A DNA stretch of 64,000 nucleotides from Peteryoungia desertarenae. GTDB lineage: Bacteria > Pseudomonadota > Alphaproteobacteria > Rhizobiales > Rhizobiaceae. The stretch is from the NCBI RefSeq assembly GCF_005860795.2, contig NZ_CP058350.1:222001-286000 (forward strand), read 5' to 3'. The notes beneath the pieces are model-generated. The model ran no database searches, was not told the origin of the DNA, and worked only from the letters and a program-made list of their open reading frames with translations. Positions 48,042 through 55,924 of the stretch are shown here, piece by piece. The position numbers and the translations under genes are program-made. Position 1 is the first letter of the stretch. Every line of letters starts with the position of its first letter.

Positions 48042-48473
48042 TCAGGTTTTGGGCGGCTCAAGACTGGAGCACGCCTTTTGCAACAGGCGGTCCAGATCAA
48101 GGAGCTCATCTGCAGTCAGTGCGCTGGCCATCCGCGTTGCTGTTTCGGCATAGATGGACTGTTCTTCAGCCTCGAGCGCGCCGCACCTGGCTGTTGGCGC
48201 AATCAGGATTGATCTGCCGTCAGTACTGTCGGGGAGTTTATCGAGATAGCCGGCCCGCTGGAGTTTGCGCACCATGACTGAAGCAGAGGCTGGGCTGACA
48301 CGCATCTGTTTCGCCAGATCTGCGAGCCGCAGTGGAGTTTCGGCGGCAATGATCAGATAGAGGTAATCGAGCTCCGCGGCAGTGAGATCCATAGACCCGC
48401 TGCTACGTGATTCTTCCCGCCATCGGAACCACATATGCCATTGAAGGCGGCGCAGACTATCTTCCAGATGCAT
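48042..48473 (-). CDS. MarR family transcriptional regulator
   Basis: 143-residue winged-helix repressor. The recognition region reads LRLADLAKQMRVSPASASVMVRKLQRAGYL and the wing DSTDGRSILIAPT has the usual DxR. Start at ATG 48473; a TTG two codons earlier is also open. A 33-bp near-perfect palindrome ends nine bases upstream of this ATG, fitting autorepression. Urate-responsive members of this family (HucR, PecS) are known; whether this shorter protein binds urate cannot be told, but the operon it heads contains urate-degrading genes. Confidence 0.88.
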   Translation of the reverse strand: MHLEDSLRRLQWHMWFRWREESRSSGSMDLTAAELDYLYLIIAAETPLRLADLAKQMRVSPASASVMVRKLQRAGYLDKLPDSTDGRSILIAPTARCGALEAEEQSIYAETATRMASALTADELLDLDRLLQKACSSLEPPKT

Positions 48474-48481
48474 ATCCAACC

Positions 48482-48514
48482 ACTCATATAGTTAGGTTAA
48501 CTAAATATATGAGT
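48482..48514. promoter_or_regulatory. Candidate MarR operator upstream of marR
   Basis: A 33-bp A+T-rich inverted repeat centred at 48498; 14 of 16 positions of the left arm (ACTCATATAGTTAGGT) match the complement of the right arm. The core TTAG...TAACTAA resembles MarR-type sites. Its distance of nine bases to the marR start codon puts it over the promoter or ribosome-binding region, expected for an autorepressor site. Confidence 0.75.
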
Positions 48515-48593
48515 AAACTGCGGGCTGCAAGCCTCTCCGGCACACATACCGCTCCCCTGGCCAGCGCTCACACACGAAAGATCTCCTGCCCAT

Positions 48594-48629
48594 AAAAAAA
48601 GACAGCGCCGACAATGTGGCGGCGCTGTC
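48594..48629 (-). terminator. Intrinsic terminator of glnII
   Basis: On the minus strand a perfect 10-bp stem (GACAGCGCCG / CGGCGCTGTC, 9-base loop) is followed directly by seven Ts, 22 bases after the glnII stop. A canonical rho-independent terminator that isolates glnII from marR. Confidence 0.92.
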
Positions 48630-48651
48630 GTGAGTCGGAAGGCAGTGAAAG

Positions 48652-49686
48652 TTACGCTGCAGCAGAAGCGGAGAGCGGAACCTCGGCGATGGTCGCCAAT
48701 ACACGCGAAGCGATCTGGTAGGGGTCTCCCTGGCTGTTCGGACGGCGATCTTCGAGATAGCCACGATAGCCGTTGTTCACGAAGGAATGCGGAACACGGA
48801 TCGAGGCACCGCGGTCAGCAACACCGTAGGAGAACTTGTTCCACGGAGCCGTCTCGTGTTTACCGGTCAGGCGCAGATGGTTGTCCGGCCCGTAAACGTC
48901 GATGTGCTCTTTCCAGTTCTTGGCGAACGCAGCCATGAGCGCTTCGAAATATTCCTTGCCACCCACTTCGCGCATGTACTTGGTCGAGAAGTTGCAGTGC
49001 ATGCCCGAGCCGTTCCAGTCGGTGTCGCCGAGCGGCTTGCAGTGGAACTCGATATCGACGCCGTACTTTTCGCAAAGACGCAGAAGCAGGTAACGAGCGA
49101 TCCAAATTTCATCGGCAGCCTTCTTGGAGCCCTTGCCGAATACCTGGAATTCCCACTGGCCCTTGGCCACTTCGGCGTTGATACCTTCGTGGTTGATGCC
49201 GGCTTCAAGGCAGAGATCCAGATGCTCTTCAACGATTTCGCGAGCGATCTCACCGACATTCTTGTAGCCGACGCCGGTGTAGTATGGACCCTGCGGTGCC
49301 GGGAAACCGTGCTCCGGGAAGCCGAGGGGACGACCGTTCTGATAGAAGAAATACTCCTGTTCGAAGCCGAACCAGGTGTCGGGATCGTCCAGAATGGTTG
49401 CGCGGGAATTGGAAGCATGCGGGGTGACACCATCGGGCATCATCACTTCGCACATGACCAGCGCACCATTGGTGCGGGCCGGATCAGGATAAATGGCGAC
49501 AGGTTTCAGGACGCAGTCAGAGCTGTGGCCCTCGGCCTGCATCGTGGACGACCCGTCGAAGCCCCACAACGGAAGCTGCTCCAGCGTCGGAAATTCGGCG
49601 AATTCCTTGATCTGGGTCTTGCCACGGAGGTTCGGCACGGGCGTGTAACCGTCCAGCCAGATGTACTCAAGCTTATACTTCGTCAT
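48652..49686 (-). CDS. glnII: Glutamine synthetase type II (eukaryote-like)
   Basis: 344-residue GSII, the ammonium-assimilating isozyme typical of rhizobia, octameric or decameric and not adenylylated. Signatures: YIWLDGYTPVPNLRGKT, LPLWGFDGSSTMQAEGHSSD, FGFEQEYFF, NGSGMHCNFSTKYMR and the ATP-site NHLRLTGKHET. ATG 49686 gives the standard start; 34 in-frame codons upstream are leader. A sigma-54 promoter at about 49771-49788 and a canonical terminator after the gene mark a single-gene transcript. Nitrogen control is expected: low nitrogen switches it on through NtrC. Confidence 0.96.
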   Translation of the reverse strand: MTKYKLEYIWLDGYTPVPNLRGKTQIKEFAEFPTLEQLPLWGFDGSSTMQAEGHSSDCVLKPVAIYPDPARTNGALVMCEVMMPDGVTPHASNSRATILDDPDTWFGFEQEYFFYQNGRPLGFPEHGFPAPQGPYYTGVGYKNVGEIAREIVEEHLDLCLEAGINHEGINAEVAKGQWEFQVFGKGSKKAADEIWIARYLLLRLCEKYGVDIEFHCKPLGDTDWNGSGMHCNFSTKYMREVGGKEYFEALMAAFAKNWKEHIDVYGPDNHLRLTGKHETAPWNKFSYGVADRGASIRVPHSFVNNGYRGYLEDRRPNSQGDPYQIASRVLATIAEVPLSASAAA

Positions 49687-49770
49687 TGATCGTCTCTCTT
49701 CAGTCAAGCGCCTGCCATCGGCGCAACAGAGGGGTTGATTCTCCGGATCACCGGCGAGTCGAGTAGTAAC

Positions 49771-49788
49771 AAGCAGGAAGCGTGCCAA
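49771..49788 (-). promoter_or_regulatory. Sigma-54 promoter of glnII
   Basis: Minus-strand TTGGCACGCTTCCTGCTT matches the -24/-12 consensus (TTGGCACG-N4-TTGCW) with one mismatch; the key GG and GC doublets are exactly ten bases apart (49773-49786). Transcription would begin near 49761, leaving a leader of about 75 bases. Fits known sigma-54/NtrC control of rhizobial glnII. Confidence 0.85.
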
Positions 49789-50002
49789 CTTCCGAGATGC
49801 CGCAACCGCGAGGCTCCAGCTGTAACAGAATTGTGACGATTCAGGCCTGTTTGGGAGGATTCGATTAATGAGTCTTCGCTAAAGTTGCAGGAACATATCG
49901 GGCAGAAAGCGCATTTCTTAGTCACTGACGCAAGATATCGCATTTGATGAATTGGAAGCCATAAAGGGTCGCCTATAAAATATGCACATAAAATAGGCAG
50001 CG

Positions 50003-50019
50003 TGCACTTTTCGTGTGCA
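50003..50019. promoter_or_regulatory. NtrC-like binding site between glnII and gstI
   Basis: TGCACTTTTCGTGTGCA fits the 17-bp NtrC dyad TGCACY-N5-GGTGCA with one mismatch. It lies about 220 bases upstream of the glnII -24 element, a normal enhancer distance, and 68 bases before the gstI start, where it could also block the gstI promoter. A weaker half-matching 17-mer lies at 50027-50043. Confidence 0.7.
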
Positions 50020-50086
50020 TTTGAGTTGCGGCTATGGTATGCAATGTCATCGAAGAGACATTCGGTGGATAAAGCGAGGTAGTAGC

Positions 50087-50266
50087 ATGACAACGAACAT
50101 GGTTCGGGAATCGGCGAAAATCTACGAATTCCCGGTGCGTGACGCGGCGAGACTGAAGGCAATGCGTGAACGCCAGACGGCGCGGCCTGTGATTTATGAA
50201 AGCGGCTCGGCCAGTTGGTATCACGAGGAAGCCATCCGCGAAGCGGAAAAGACAAGCAAGCAATAA
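50087..50266 (+). CDS. gstI: Glutamine synthetase translation inhibitor (DUF2735)
   Basis: 59-residue DUF2735 protein (MTTNMVRESAKIYEFPV at the start, SASWYHEEAIREA near the end). In Rhizobium leguminosarum gstI is divergent from glnII and its 63-residue product blocks translation of glnII mRNA when nitrogen is plentiful. Position, orientation, size and sequence all agree here. The frame is open 24 codons further upstream, but through the NtrC-like region. An 11-bp hairpin follows. Confidence 0.9.
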   Translation: MTTNMVRESAKIYEFPVRDAARLKAMRERQTARPVIYESGSASWYHEEAIREAEKTSKQ

Positions 50267-50287
50267 GCGTTGCGAGCCCCACTCAGA

Positions 50288-50312
50288 AAGCCGTCCGCCA
50301 AGCGGACGGCTT
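50288..50312 (+). terminator. Terminator of gstI
   Basis: An 11-bp stem (AAGCCGTCCGC / GCGGACGGCTT, loop CAA) starts 22 bases after the gstI stop and is followed by TTGTT-type sequence. It may also serve the convergent alc gene. Confidence 0.75.
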
Positions 50313-50357
50313 GTTATGCGATGAGCGGGCCGATGCCCGCTCTTCTTGTTTTCGCCG

Positions 50358-51380
50358 TCAGGCTTTCGTTCCAAACAGACGCAGGCGCATCACGCCGCCA
50401 TCCGGATGCATGGCAATTCGCACATGCGTCACCGGCCCGATCTTCTGCACCTGATCGCCCTCGTAGAAATGCTCGGCATCCATTTGCATCTTCTGCCGCG
50501 TCAGGATCGGCTTCCACTGTTCTGACGCTGCGATCTCCGCTTCCGAGAAGGTGTCGCCGGCTTCCGGCAGATAGGCGCCAAGCAACTCGCAGGTGTCGGG
50601 ATAATTGCCCTTGTAGAAATGCGTATCGATCAGCACCCGGTTGATGACGCCGGGATGGCCGAGCCGGATGATCGCCCAGTCGTGGCCTGGACCACGGCGG
50701 CGCTTGGTTTCCCAGCCATCGCCCATATTCGTGCCGCGGCCCGGCGACAGGATCTTGTCTGGGTGGCCGTAATGAGCGTCCGACCAGGCGAGCGACTTTG
50801 CGCCATGGAAGATATAGGCAAGATCGATCTCTTCCGAAGCGCCGACCTTCGACCAGTCGAAATGCGCCGCGCCGTAGACACGCAGACGCGCGACACCGCC
50901 ATCCGGATAGATATGCAGGCGAAGATGCGTCCAGACCTTCGACGCATCGGCATTCTTGAAGAAATGCTGCGCCGAGGCACCCAGCGGAGACTTGGTCACA
51001 ACTTCGGTCCAAACCGTCGCATCCGTCGGATCACCGCTCTCGACATGGGCTGCCTCGATCGAGCAATGCGGCGGATAATTGCCGGTGAAGAAGCGCGTAT
51101 CGACATCGAAGCCGAAGATGCGGCCGGGCATGGCAAGCCGGATGACGGCATAGTCATGCCCCGGCACGCGTTTTCGCCGGCTTTCCCAGCCATCCATGTA
51201 TTTGCCGTTGTCGTCGTAGAGATCCGGGTCGAAACTCGCCGGATCGTCGTTCAGCATCCGCGACAGCGGCGCGAAGAACTCGTCGGTCGAGAAGATGCCG
51301 GTCGCCCCGAGGCGCGCGGAGGCAAGGTTGACGGCGCCGGCGGCGAAATCCGGCAGAACGACGGTCGAGGTCTCAAGCAT
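50358..51380 (-). CDS. alc: Allantoicase
   Basis: 340-residue enzyme hydrolysing allantoate to ureidoglycolate and urea. Two tandem allantoicase repeats are obvious: MDGWESRRKRVPGHDYAVIR with GNYPPHC in the first and MGDGWETKRRRGPGHDWAII with GNYPDTC in the second. Its ATG is one base after the uraD stop (TGACATG), so uraD-alc is a coupled pair. AllA, made from another operon five kilobases away, acts on its product. Confidence 0.94.
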   Translation of the reverse strand: MLETSTVVLPDFAAGAVNLASARLGATGIFSTDEFFAPLSRMLNDDPASFDPDLYDDNGKYMDGWESRRKRVPGHDYAVIRLAMPGRIFGFDVDTRFFTGNYPPHCSIEAAHVESGDPTDATVWTEVVTKSPLGASAQHFFKNADASKVWTHLRLHIYPDGGVARLRVYGAAHFDWSKVGASEEIDLAYIFHGAKSLAWSDAHYGHPDKILSPGRGTNMGDGWETKRRRGPGHDWAIIRLGHPGVINRVLIDTHFYKGNYPDTCELLGAYLPEAGDTFSEAEIAASEQWKPILTRQKMQMDAEHFYEGDQVQKIGPVTHVRIAMHPDGGVMRLRLFGTKA

Positions 51381-51381
51381 G

Positions 51382-51879
51382 TCAGTGTGTCTCCGGAAGC
51401 AGGCTTTCGAGGCGAAGCCTGGCGATTTTTTCCACCTGCTGGCAGGCGGTGTCGAATTCCTGATCGCGGCTGTTGGAAATCCGCGATCCGAAGGCTGCGA
51501 GAATGTCGTCCTTGGTCAGCCCCTTGACCGCAATGATGAAGGGAAAGCCGAATTTCTCGACATAGGCCGTATTGAGCTCGGTGAAGCGGGCATGCTCGTC
51601 GGCACTCAGGCGATCAAGACCGGCACCGGCCTGTTCGCGCTTGCTGTCTTCGGTCAGCTCGCCCGCAATCGCAAGCTTGCCGGCAAGGTCCGGATGCGCC
51701 CTGAGCACGCCGAGCCGCTCTTCGGCACTGGCCGATCTGAAGATCGCAGCCATCGCTTCATGCACGCTCGAGGCGCCAAGAGGTTCGGTGATTGTACCGG
51801 CATCATAGGCACGCTCGGCAATAAAGGGGGAGTGCTCGAACACTCCGCCATATCGCTCGACAAATTCTGCTCTTTGCAT
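51382..51879 (-). CDS. uraD: OHCU decarboxylase
   Basis: 165-residue enzyme converting 2-oxo-4-hydroxy-4-carboxy-5-ureidoimidazoline, the HiuH product, to S-allantoin. Family signatures: GVFEHSPFIAERAY with the active-site His, RAHPDLAGKLA, LTEDSKREQAGAGLD and the C-terminal NSRDQEFDTACQQVEKIARLRL pattern. Length matches the bacterial stand-alone form. Confidence 0.93.
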   Translation of the reverse strand: MQRAEFVERYGGVFEHSPFIAERAYDAGTITEPLGASSVHEAMAAIFRSASAEERLGVLRAHPDLAGKLAIAGELTEDSKREQAGAGLDRLSADEHARFTELNTAYVEKFGFPFIIAVKGLTKDDILAAFGSRISNSRDQEFDTACQQVEKIARLRLESLLPETH

Positions 51880-52002
51880 TCACCTACCCGAAATTGATAG
51901 AAAAACTGCGAGGGCGCTCGCTCGAATGGACGGCTGGACCGGAAGATCGATCCGCGTGGAAGAAGGATTAGACAAGCCGGATGCGCTTGTCGAGAACCCG
52001 CC

Positions 52003-52866
52003 TTACTGACCATCCTCCAACCGATAGCCATTGCGCTCCGGAAACGGCCAATCCGCGAGCAGCGCCATGTCCGGCCGGTAAATCTCCACCTTGAGCGGAT
52101 AGCACTTCGCCACGTCGCTCGAGTGGCTGGTACTGCAATCGCCACCTGGACAAGCCGAGAGAGCGCCCAAGAGATCGATCTCGGCAAACATCTCCAGGAA
52201 GTCGCCGGGGCGCACCGGGCTTGCCTTCATGAAATACTGCCGCGTGTCGCGGGTAAAGCCAGTGCACATGAAGACGTTCAAGACGTCATGCACATGCGGC
52301 TCGGCGGCCTTGATATCGATGCCCTGGTGATGAGAAAGCGCCCGGCAGAGGTTCGAATGGCAGCAGTGATGATAGTCGCCGCCGGAGAGCAGACGGTTGG
52401 TATAGGGATCGCAGCGCGTGCCGATCACGTCATGCACCCCGCCGCCGAATTCGTCGAAACCGTACCAGCCAAGCGTATCATGGCTGATCGTCGCCATGGG
52501 GCGGAGCGACGGCAGATTGCTCCAGAGGCGATTGCCGGTCGTGACATGGGTGGCATGCAGCGCCCGCGTCTTGCCGGAAAAGAAGCGCTCGGAAAGGTCA
52601 TTGGCATTCCACAGATTAAGGTCTCCGACCTGCGGCCCCTCAACGCTGACGATGCGGAAGAAATGCCCCTTGGGCACCTCGAAGGTGTTACCCTCGCGCG
52701 GCGGCACGATCACCTCGCCGACCTTCTCCATCGTCGCCCGCGCCCGCTCCAGGATGCTCATGTCGGGTGCTCTCAACGACTCGACCGGATAGCAGACGAC
52801 GGGTTTTACAGCCCGACGGGCAGCCGCATCAGCGGGAACGGGGATGTTGGCATTGAAGGGGGACAT
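52003..52866 (-). CDS. DUF1989 (urea carboxylase-associated family) protein
   Basis: 287-residue DUF1989 protein. Its core keeps VEGPQVGDLNLWNANDLSER, GGGVHDVIGTRCDPY and the Cys/His-rich GDYHHCCHSNLCRAL. The pair in CPGGDCS is also kept, suggesting a metal site. Members accompany urea carboxylase or purine-degradation genes; the biochemical role is not settled, although aminomethyltransferase-like functions have been suggested. It lies between puuE (56 bases) and uraD (123 bases), all on the same strand. ATG 52866 is chosen over an open extension of 43 codons that lies in the intergenic gap. Confidence 0.85.
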   Translation of the reverse strand: MSPFNANIPVPADAAARRAVKPVVCYPVESLRAPDMSILERARATMEKVGEVIVPPREGNTFEVPKGHFFRIVSVEGPQVGDLNLWNANDLSERFFSGKTRALHATHVTTGNRLWSNLPSLRPMATISHDTLGWYGFDEFGGGVHDVIGTRCDPYTNRLLSGGDYHHCCHSNLCRALSHHQGIDIKAAEPHVHDVLNVFMCTGFTRDTRQYFMKASPVRPGDFLEMFAEIDLLGALSACPGGDCSTSHSSDVAKCYPLKVEIYRPDMALLADWPFPERNGYRLEDGQ

Positions 52867-52921
52867 AACTTGCTCTTTTCGTGCTGGACTTAGGACAGGC
52901 CTGTGTTGTGACGGAGCAGTC

Positions 52922-53842
52922 TCACCACGCCGGCTTGTGAAACTTGTGCCAGTGCTCGGCAATCTCGATGCGCTTCGGCACCCAGACCTTCTCATGAGCA
53001 GTCACATAATCGATGAACCGCGCCAGCGCCGCAGCGCGCCCCGGACGACCGACGAGGCGACAGTGCAGGCCGACGGACATCATCTTCGGGCTGCCGTTTT
53101 TCCCCTCCTCGTAGAGCACGTCGAAGGCGTCCTTGAGATAGGTGAAGAACTGATCGCCGGAATTGAAGCCCTGCGGCGTCGCGAAACGCATGTCGTTGGT
53201 TTCAAGCGTATAGGGTATGATCAGGAAGGGCTTGCCGTCGAGATCCGGCACCCAGAACGGCAGGTCGTCGGAATAATTGTCGGAGGAGTACATGAAGCCA
53301 CCCTCCTCCATCACGAGCCGCAGCGTGTTCATGGATGGCTTGCCCTGATACATGCCGAGCGGATGCGAGCCGGTCAGTTCCTTGTGCAGGCGCACGGCTT
53401 CTCGAATGTGCTGACGTTCGACCTCTTCGGGAAAATCCTTGTATTCGAGCCAGCGATAGCCGTGGCTGGCGATTTCCCAACCGGCTTCCTTCATCGCGGC
53501 AACGGCTTCCGGGTTACGCGCCATGGCAAGCGTCACACCGTAGACGGTGACGGGCACTTTCCGCTCGGTGAACGTCCGCCAGAGCCGCCAGAAACCGGCG
53601 CGCGAGCCGTATTCGTAGATCGATTCCATGTTGAGATTGCGCTGGCCGGGCCAGGGCTGGGCGCCGACGATTTCCGACAGCAGGCATTCCGAGGCAGGGT
53701 CGCCATCGAGAATGCAGCTTTCGCCACCCTCCTCGTAATTCACCACGAACTGCACCGCGATCCGCGCATCGCCCGGCCATTTCGGATCGGGGGTGTCACG
53801 GCCATAGCCGATGAGGTCGCGGGGATAGGGAGCAGTCGTCAT
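52922..53842 (-). CDS. puuE: Allantoinase PuuE
   Basis: 306-residue allantoinase of the polysaccharide-deacetylase fold (not the amidohydrolase AllB type) that opens allantoin to allantoate. Signatures: YPRDLIGYGRDTPDPKWPG, NYEEGGESCILDGD, ESIYEYGSRAGFWR, ASHGYRWLEY and SVGLHCRLVGRPGR. First gene of a probable puuE-DUF1989-uraD-alc operon on the minus strand. Confidence 0.94.
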   Translation of the reverse strand: MTTAPYPRDLIGYGRDTPDPKWPGDARIAVQFVVNYEEGGESCILDGDPASECLLSEIVGAQPWPGQRNLNMESIYEYGSRAGFWRLWRTFTERKVPVTVYGVTLAMARNPEAVAAMKEAGWEIASHGYRWLEYKDFPEEVERQHIREAVRLHKELTGSHPLGMYQGKPSMNTLRLVMEEGGFMYSSDNYSDDLPFWVPDLDGKPFLIIPYTLETNDMRFATPQGFNSGDQFFTYLKDAFDVLYEEGKNGSPKMMSVGLHCRLVGRPGRAAALARFIDYVTAHEKVWVPKRIEIAEHWHKFHKPAW

Positions 53843-53930
53843 GAATTCACCTCGGCTGATTTTGCACCGAAGCTATGCGCGTCGACTACGCCTGTCGAGA
53901 TGTAAAGCGGCGAAGCAGCCTTGGAGGCGG

Positions 53931-54638
53931 TCAAGCGATCCGACGGCTCGCCACCCGACCCAGCGGATGCAGAGAATGCACGACAAAGGGTGCCCCGGCG
54001 CCCTGCTCCACAAACAGCGCAAGATTGTTGATAACCACCGGCTCCGCCAACACAGGAGAAAAATGGCTCCGCAAGGCATCCTCTATCCGGGGAAAATCAC
54101 GGGCGAGAAGCGGTCCAGTCAGCGTCATGTGGAAGCGGAATTCGTCCATGACATAAGGATGCCCCCAGCGATGCAGATTTGAAAACTGCGGCGCCGACAA
54201 GCGATCAGGATTGCGACGCTCGATCTCCGCTTCGCTGAGAGGTGCGCGATAAGCGTCAAAAGCCTGGACTACGGATGCTGCAAGATAGTCAACAGAGGGG
54301 CAAGGGCGATCAAGCACAAGTCCATACACGTCGCCAATACGCCCGATCGACAAACCGCTCAATACGACAGGCTCCATCGTACCGGCAAAATGCATGAGTT
54401 CACGCAACAGGGCCTGTTCTGAGCTGCCTTCACTCAGTCGAAACGGCGCCTTTAATGTAGCATGAAAGCCGACACGCCGAGGAAGCGCAGTATGGAACGC
54501 AATCTCATGAACGCTGAGCCCTCTCAATCCCGGATGCTCCGCCGCGAGCCCGGAATAGACGTTACGCCCGAGCCAACTTGCCGCAGCAAGCGACAGCGGA
54601 TCACCCGATGGGGGCGTAAAACATATGGAATACCGCAT
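53931..54638 (-). CDS. DUF1045, 2H-phosphoesterase-like protein
   Basis: 235 residues with two H-x-T/S motifs (FHATLKAPF at about residue 60, FHMTLTGPL about 110 later), the mark of the 2H phosphoesterase superfamily. DUF1045 proteins often sit beside phosphonate C-P lyase genes in rhizobia and may act on cyclic phosphoribosyl intermediates; no phn genes are here. ATG 54638 gives MRYSICFTPPSGDPL; an in-frame start 11 codons upstream is less likely. Same strand as the puuE operon, 88 bases upstream. Confidence 0.82.
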   Translation of the reverse strand: MRYSICFTPPSGDPLSLAAASWLGRNVYSGLAAEHPGLRGLSVHEIAFHTALPRRVGFHATLKAPFRLSEGSSEQALLRELMHFAGTMEPVVLSGLSIGRIGDVYGLVLDRPCPSVDYLAASVVQAFDAYRAPLSEAEIERRNPDRLSAPQFSNLHRWGHPYVMDEFRFHMTLTGPLLARDFPRIEDALRSHFSPVLAEPVVINNLALFVEQGAGAPFVVHSLHPLGRVASRRIA

Positions 54639-54742
54639 GCGAGCACCTCGTCTGGCTCGGTTCGGCCACATCGAAGTGTGACCCTACAACCCAGTGGTTA
54701 GGTGATTTGCGTGACAGTATGACGAAGAGAGCGAGGCGGGAA

Positions 54743-55921
54743 TCAGGCTTTTTCTTTGGCAACGGAAATGTGATGCATCACTGAAAAGCTCGGAGGTAGA
54801 GCGGATTCACGCCCCTCAACGGCGTCGATAGCAGCGTTTGCCAGCAGATGCGCGATACCGAAGCTGACCTTGAACCCACCGGTCAAAGCCACAACTTTTG
54901 CGGCAAACGGATGACAGCCGACCATGGGGTCACGACCGACCGCACGCGGTCTTAGTCCCGCCCATCTTTCGATGACCGGCGCATCTTCGAGCACCGGAGC
55001 CAATTGCCTTGCACGGACCAGCAAATCATCCAGCAGCTTGTCAGTGGACAGCGGCTCGACAAATTCGTGCTCGCTGGTGCTGCCGATGGCGACGGTCCCG
55101 TCCTCATGCGGCACGATATAAAGGCCATCCAAATAGATGAGCGGATAGTCATGCGGCAGATCCATCTTCAGAAGGGCTGCCTGTCCTTTGACCGGCCCGC
55201 CGAGCGGCACCGGGAGGTCTGGGCCAAGGTTCGAAAGAAGCGGAAATGCTTCATATCCACCGGCCACGATCACGTGCCCGAACGAGATCCCTGCTCCATC
55301 ATCAAGCTCTGCGTAACCGACTGCGGCATCAAGCAGTTTGACGCGCTGCCCTTCGATAACCGTGACTTTTCGCAATTGTCGTATGCGCGCCGCCAATGCC
55401 GCGAGAAGTCGTCTTGGCGAAATGCGAGCACCGAATGTGTCTTCCACGACACCAGCGCTGCAAAACTCCGCATCTGGCCATTGACCGCCTATCGGAGACT
55501 TGTCGTGGACATTCCAGAAAAATCGATGTCGCCCCTGATGCCAGTTGTTGGCGGCCTCTTGGGAGTGGCGTTCGGCAATCTGCCGCAGATGCGGTTTGGG
55601 AAGCGGAACCAAACGTCCCGAACGACGATAGCCGGTGGGAAGCCCGGTTCTGTCTTCCAATGCAGCTATTTCGGGTTCCAACGAAACCAGAGCGTCGAAC
55701 TGAAGCTGTTTTTTCTCGTTCCAACGGTCCGGCATATGCGCCATCAACGCACCAAGCAAACCACCGCTGGCCCCCGCCCCAAGCCCGCGCGCCTCAACAA
55801 GCGTCACACCATGACCGCGGTCGGCCGCCTTGACCGCCGCCCACATTCCCATGACGCCACCGCCGATGACCAGGACATCTGCATGAGATTGACCAGCGAT
55901 GACTGGCGCTTTATCGGACAT
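54743..55921 (-). CDS. FAD-dependent oxidoreductase, DadA/MnmC-like
   Basis: 392-residue FAD enzyme with the dinucleotide fold DVLVIGGGVMGMWAAVKAADRG (about 14-36), FAD-contact GAGASGGLLGALMAHMPD and C-terminal AGLRPRAVGRDPMVG. It belongs to the D-amino acid oxidase-like superfamily, which contains the oxidoreductase half of MnmC. The neighbour is the methyltransferase half, so a role in making mnm5U from cmnm5U of wobble tRNA is plausible. ATG 55921 lies directly before the fold; the open frame runs a further 244 codons upstream, but that part is antisense to the methyltransferase. Confidence 0.83.
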   Translation of the reverse strand: MSDKAPVIAGQSHADVLVIGGGVMGMWAAVKAADRGHGVTLVEARGLGAGASGGLLGALMAHMPDRWNEKKQLQFDALVSLEPEIAALEDRTGLPTGYRRSGRLVPLPKPHLRQIAERHSQEAANNWHQGRHRFFWNVHDKSPIGGQWPDAEFCSAGVVEDTFGARISPRRLLAALAARIRQLRKVTVIEGQRVKLLDAAVGYAELDDGAGISFGHVIVAGGYEAFPLLSNLGPDLPVPLGGPVKGQAALLKMDLPHDYPLIYLDGLYIVPHEDGTVAIGSTSEHEFVEPLSTDKLLDDLLVRARQLAPVLEDAPVIERWAGLRPRAVGRDPMVGCHPFAAKVVALTGGFKVSFGIAHLLANAAIDAVEGRESALPPSFSVMHHISVAKEKA

Positions 55922-55924
55922 CTG

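Larger units (their letters stand above)
49687..50086. other. glnII-gstI divergent regulatory region
   Basis: A 400-base intergenic region without a gene. It contains the sigma-54 promoter and the NtrC-like site described separately. The interval between them (49800-50000) is A+T-rich for this genome and shows no other clear motif that I can support. Confidence 0.7.

Noticed and set aside
49800-50000. Further NtrC sites or a small RNA in the middle of the glnII-gstI region
   Set aside because: Partial TGCA-type half-sites occur but no second full dyad, and no hairpin with T-run that would mark an RNA gene.
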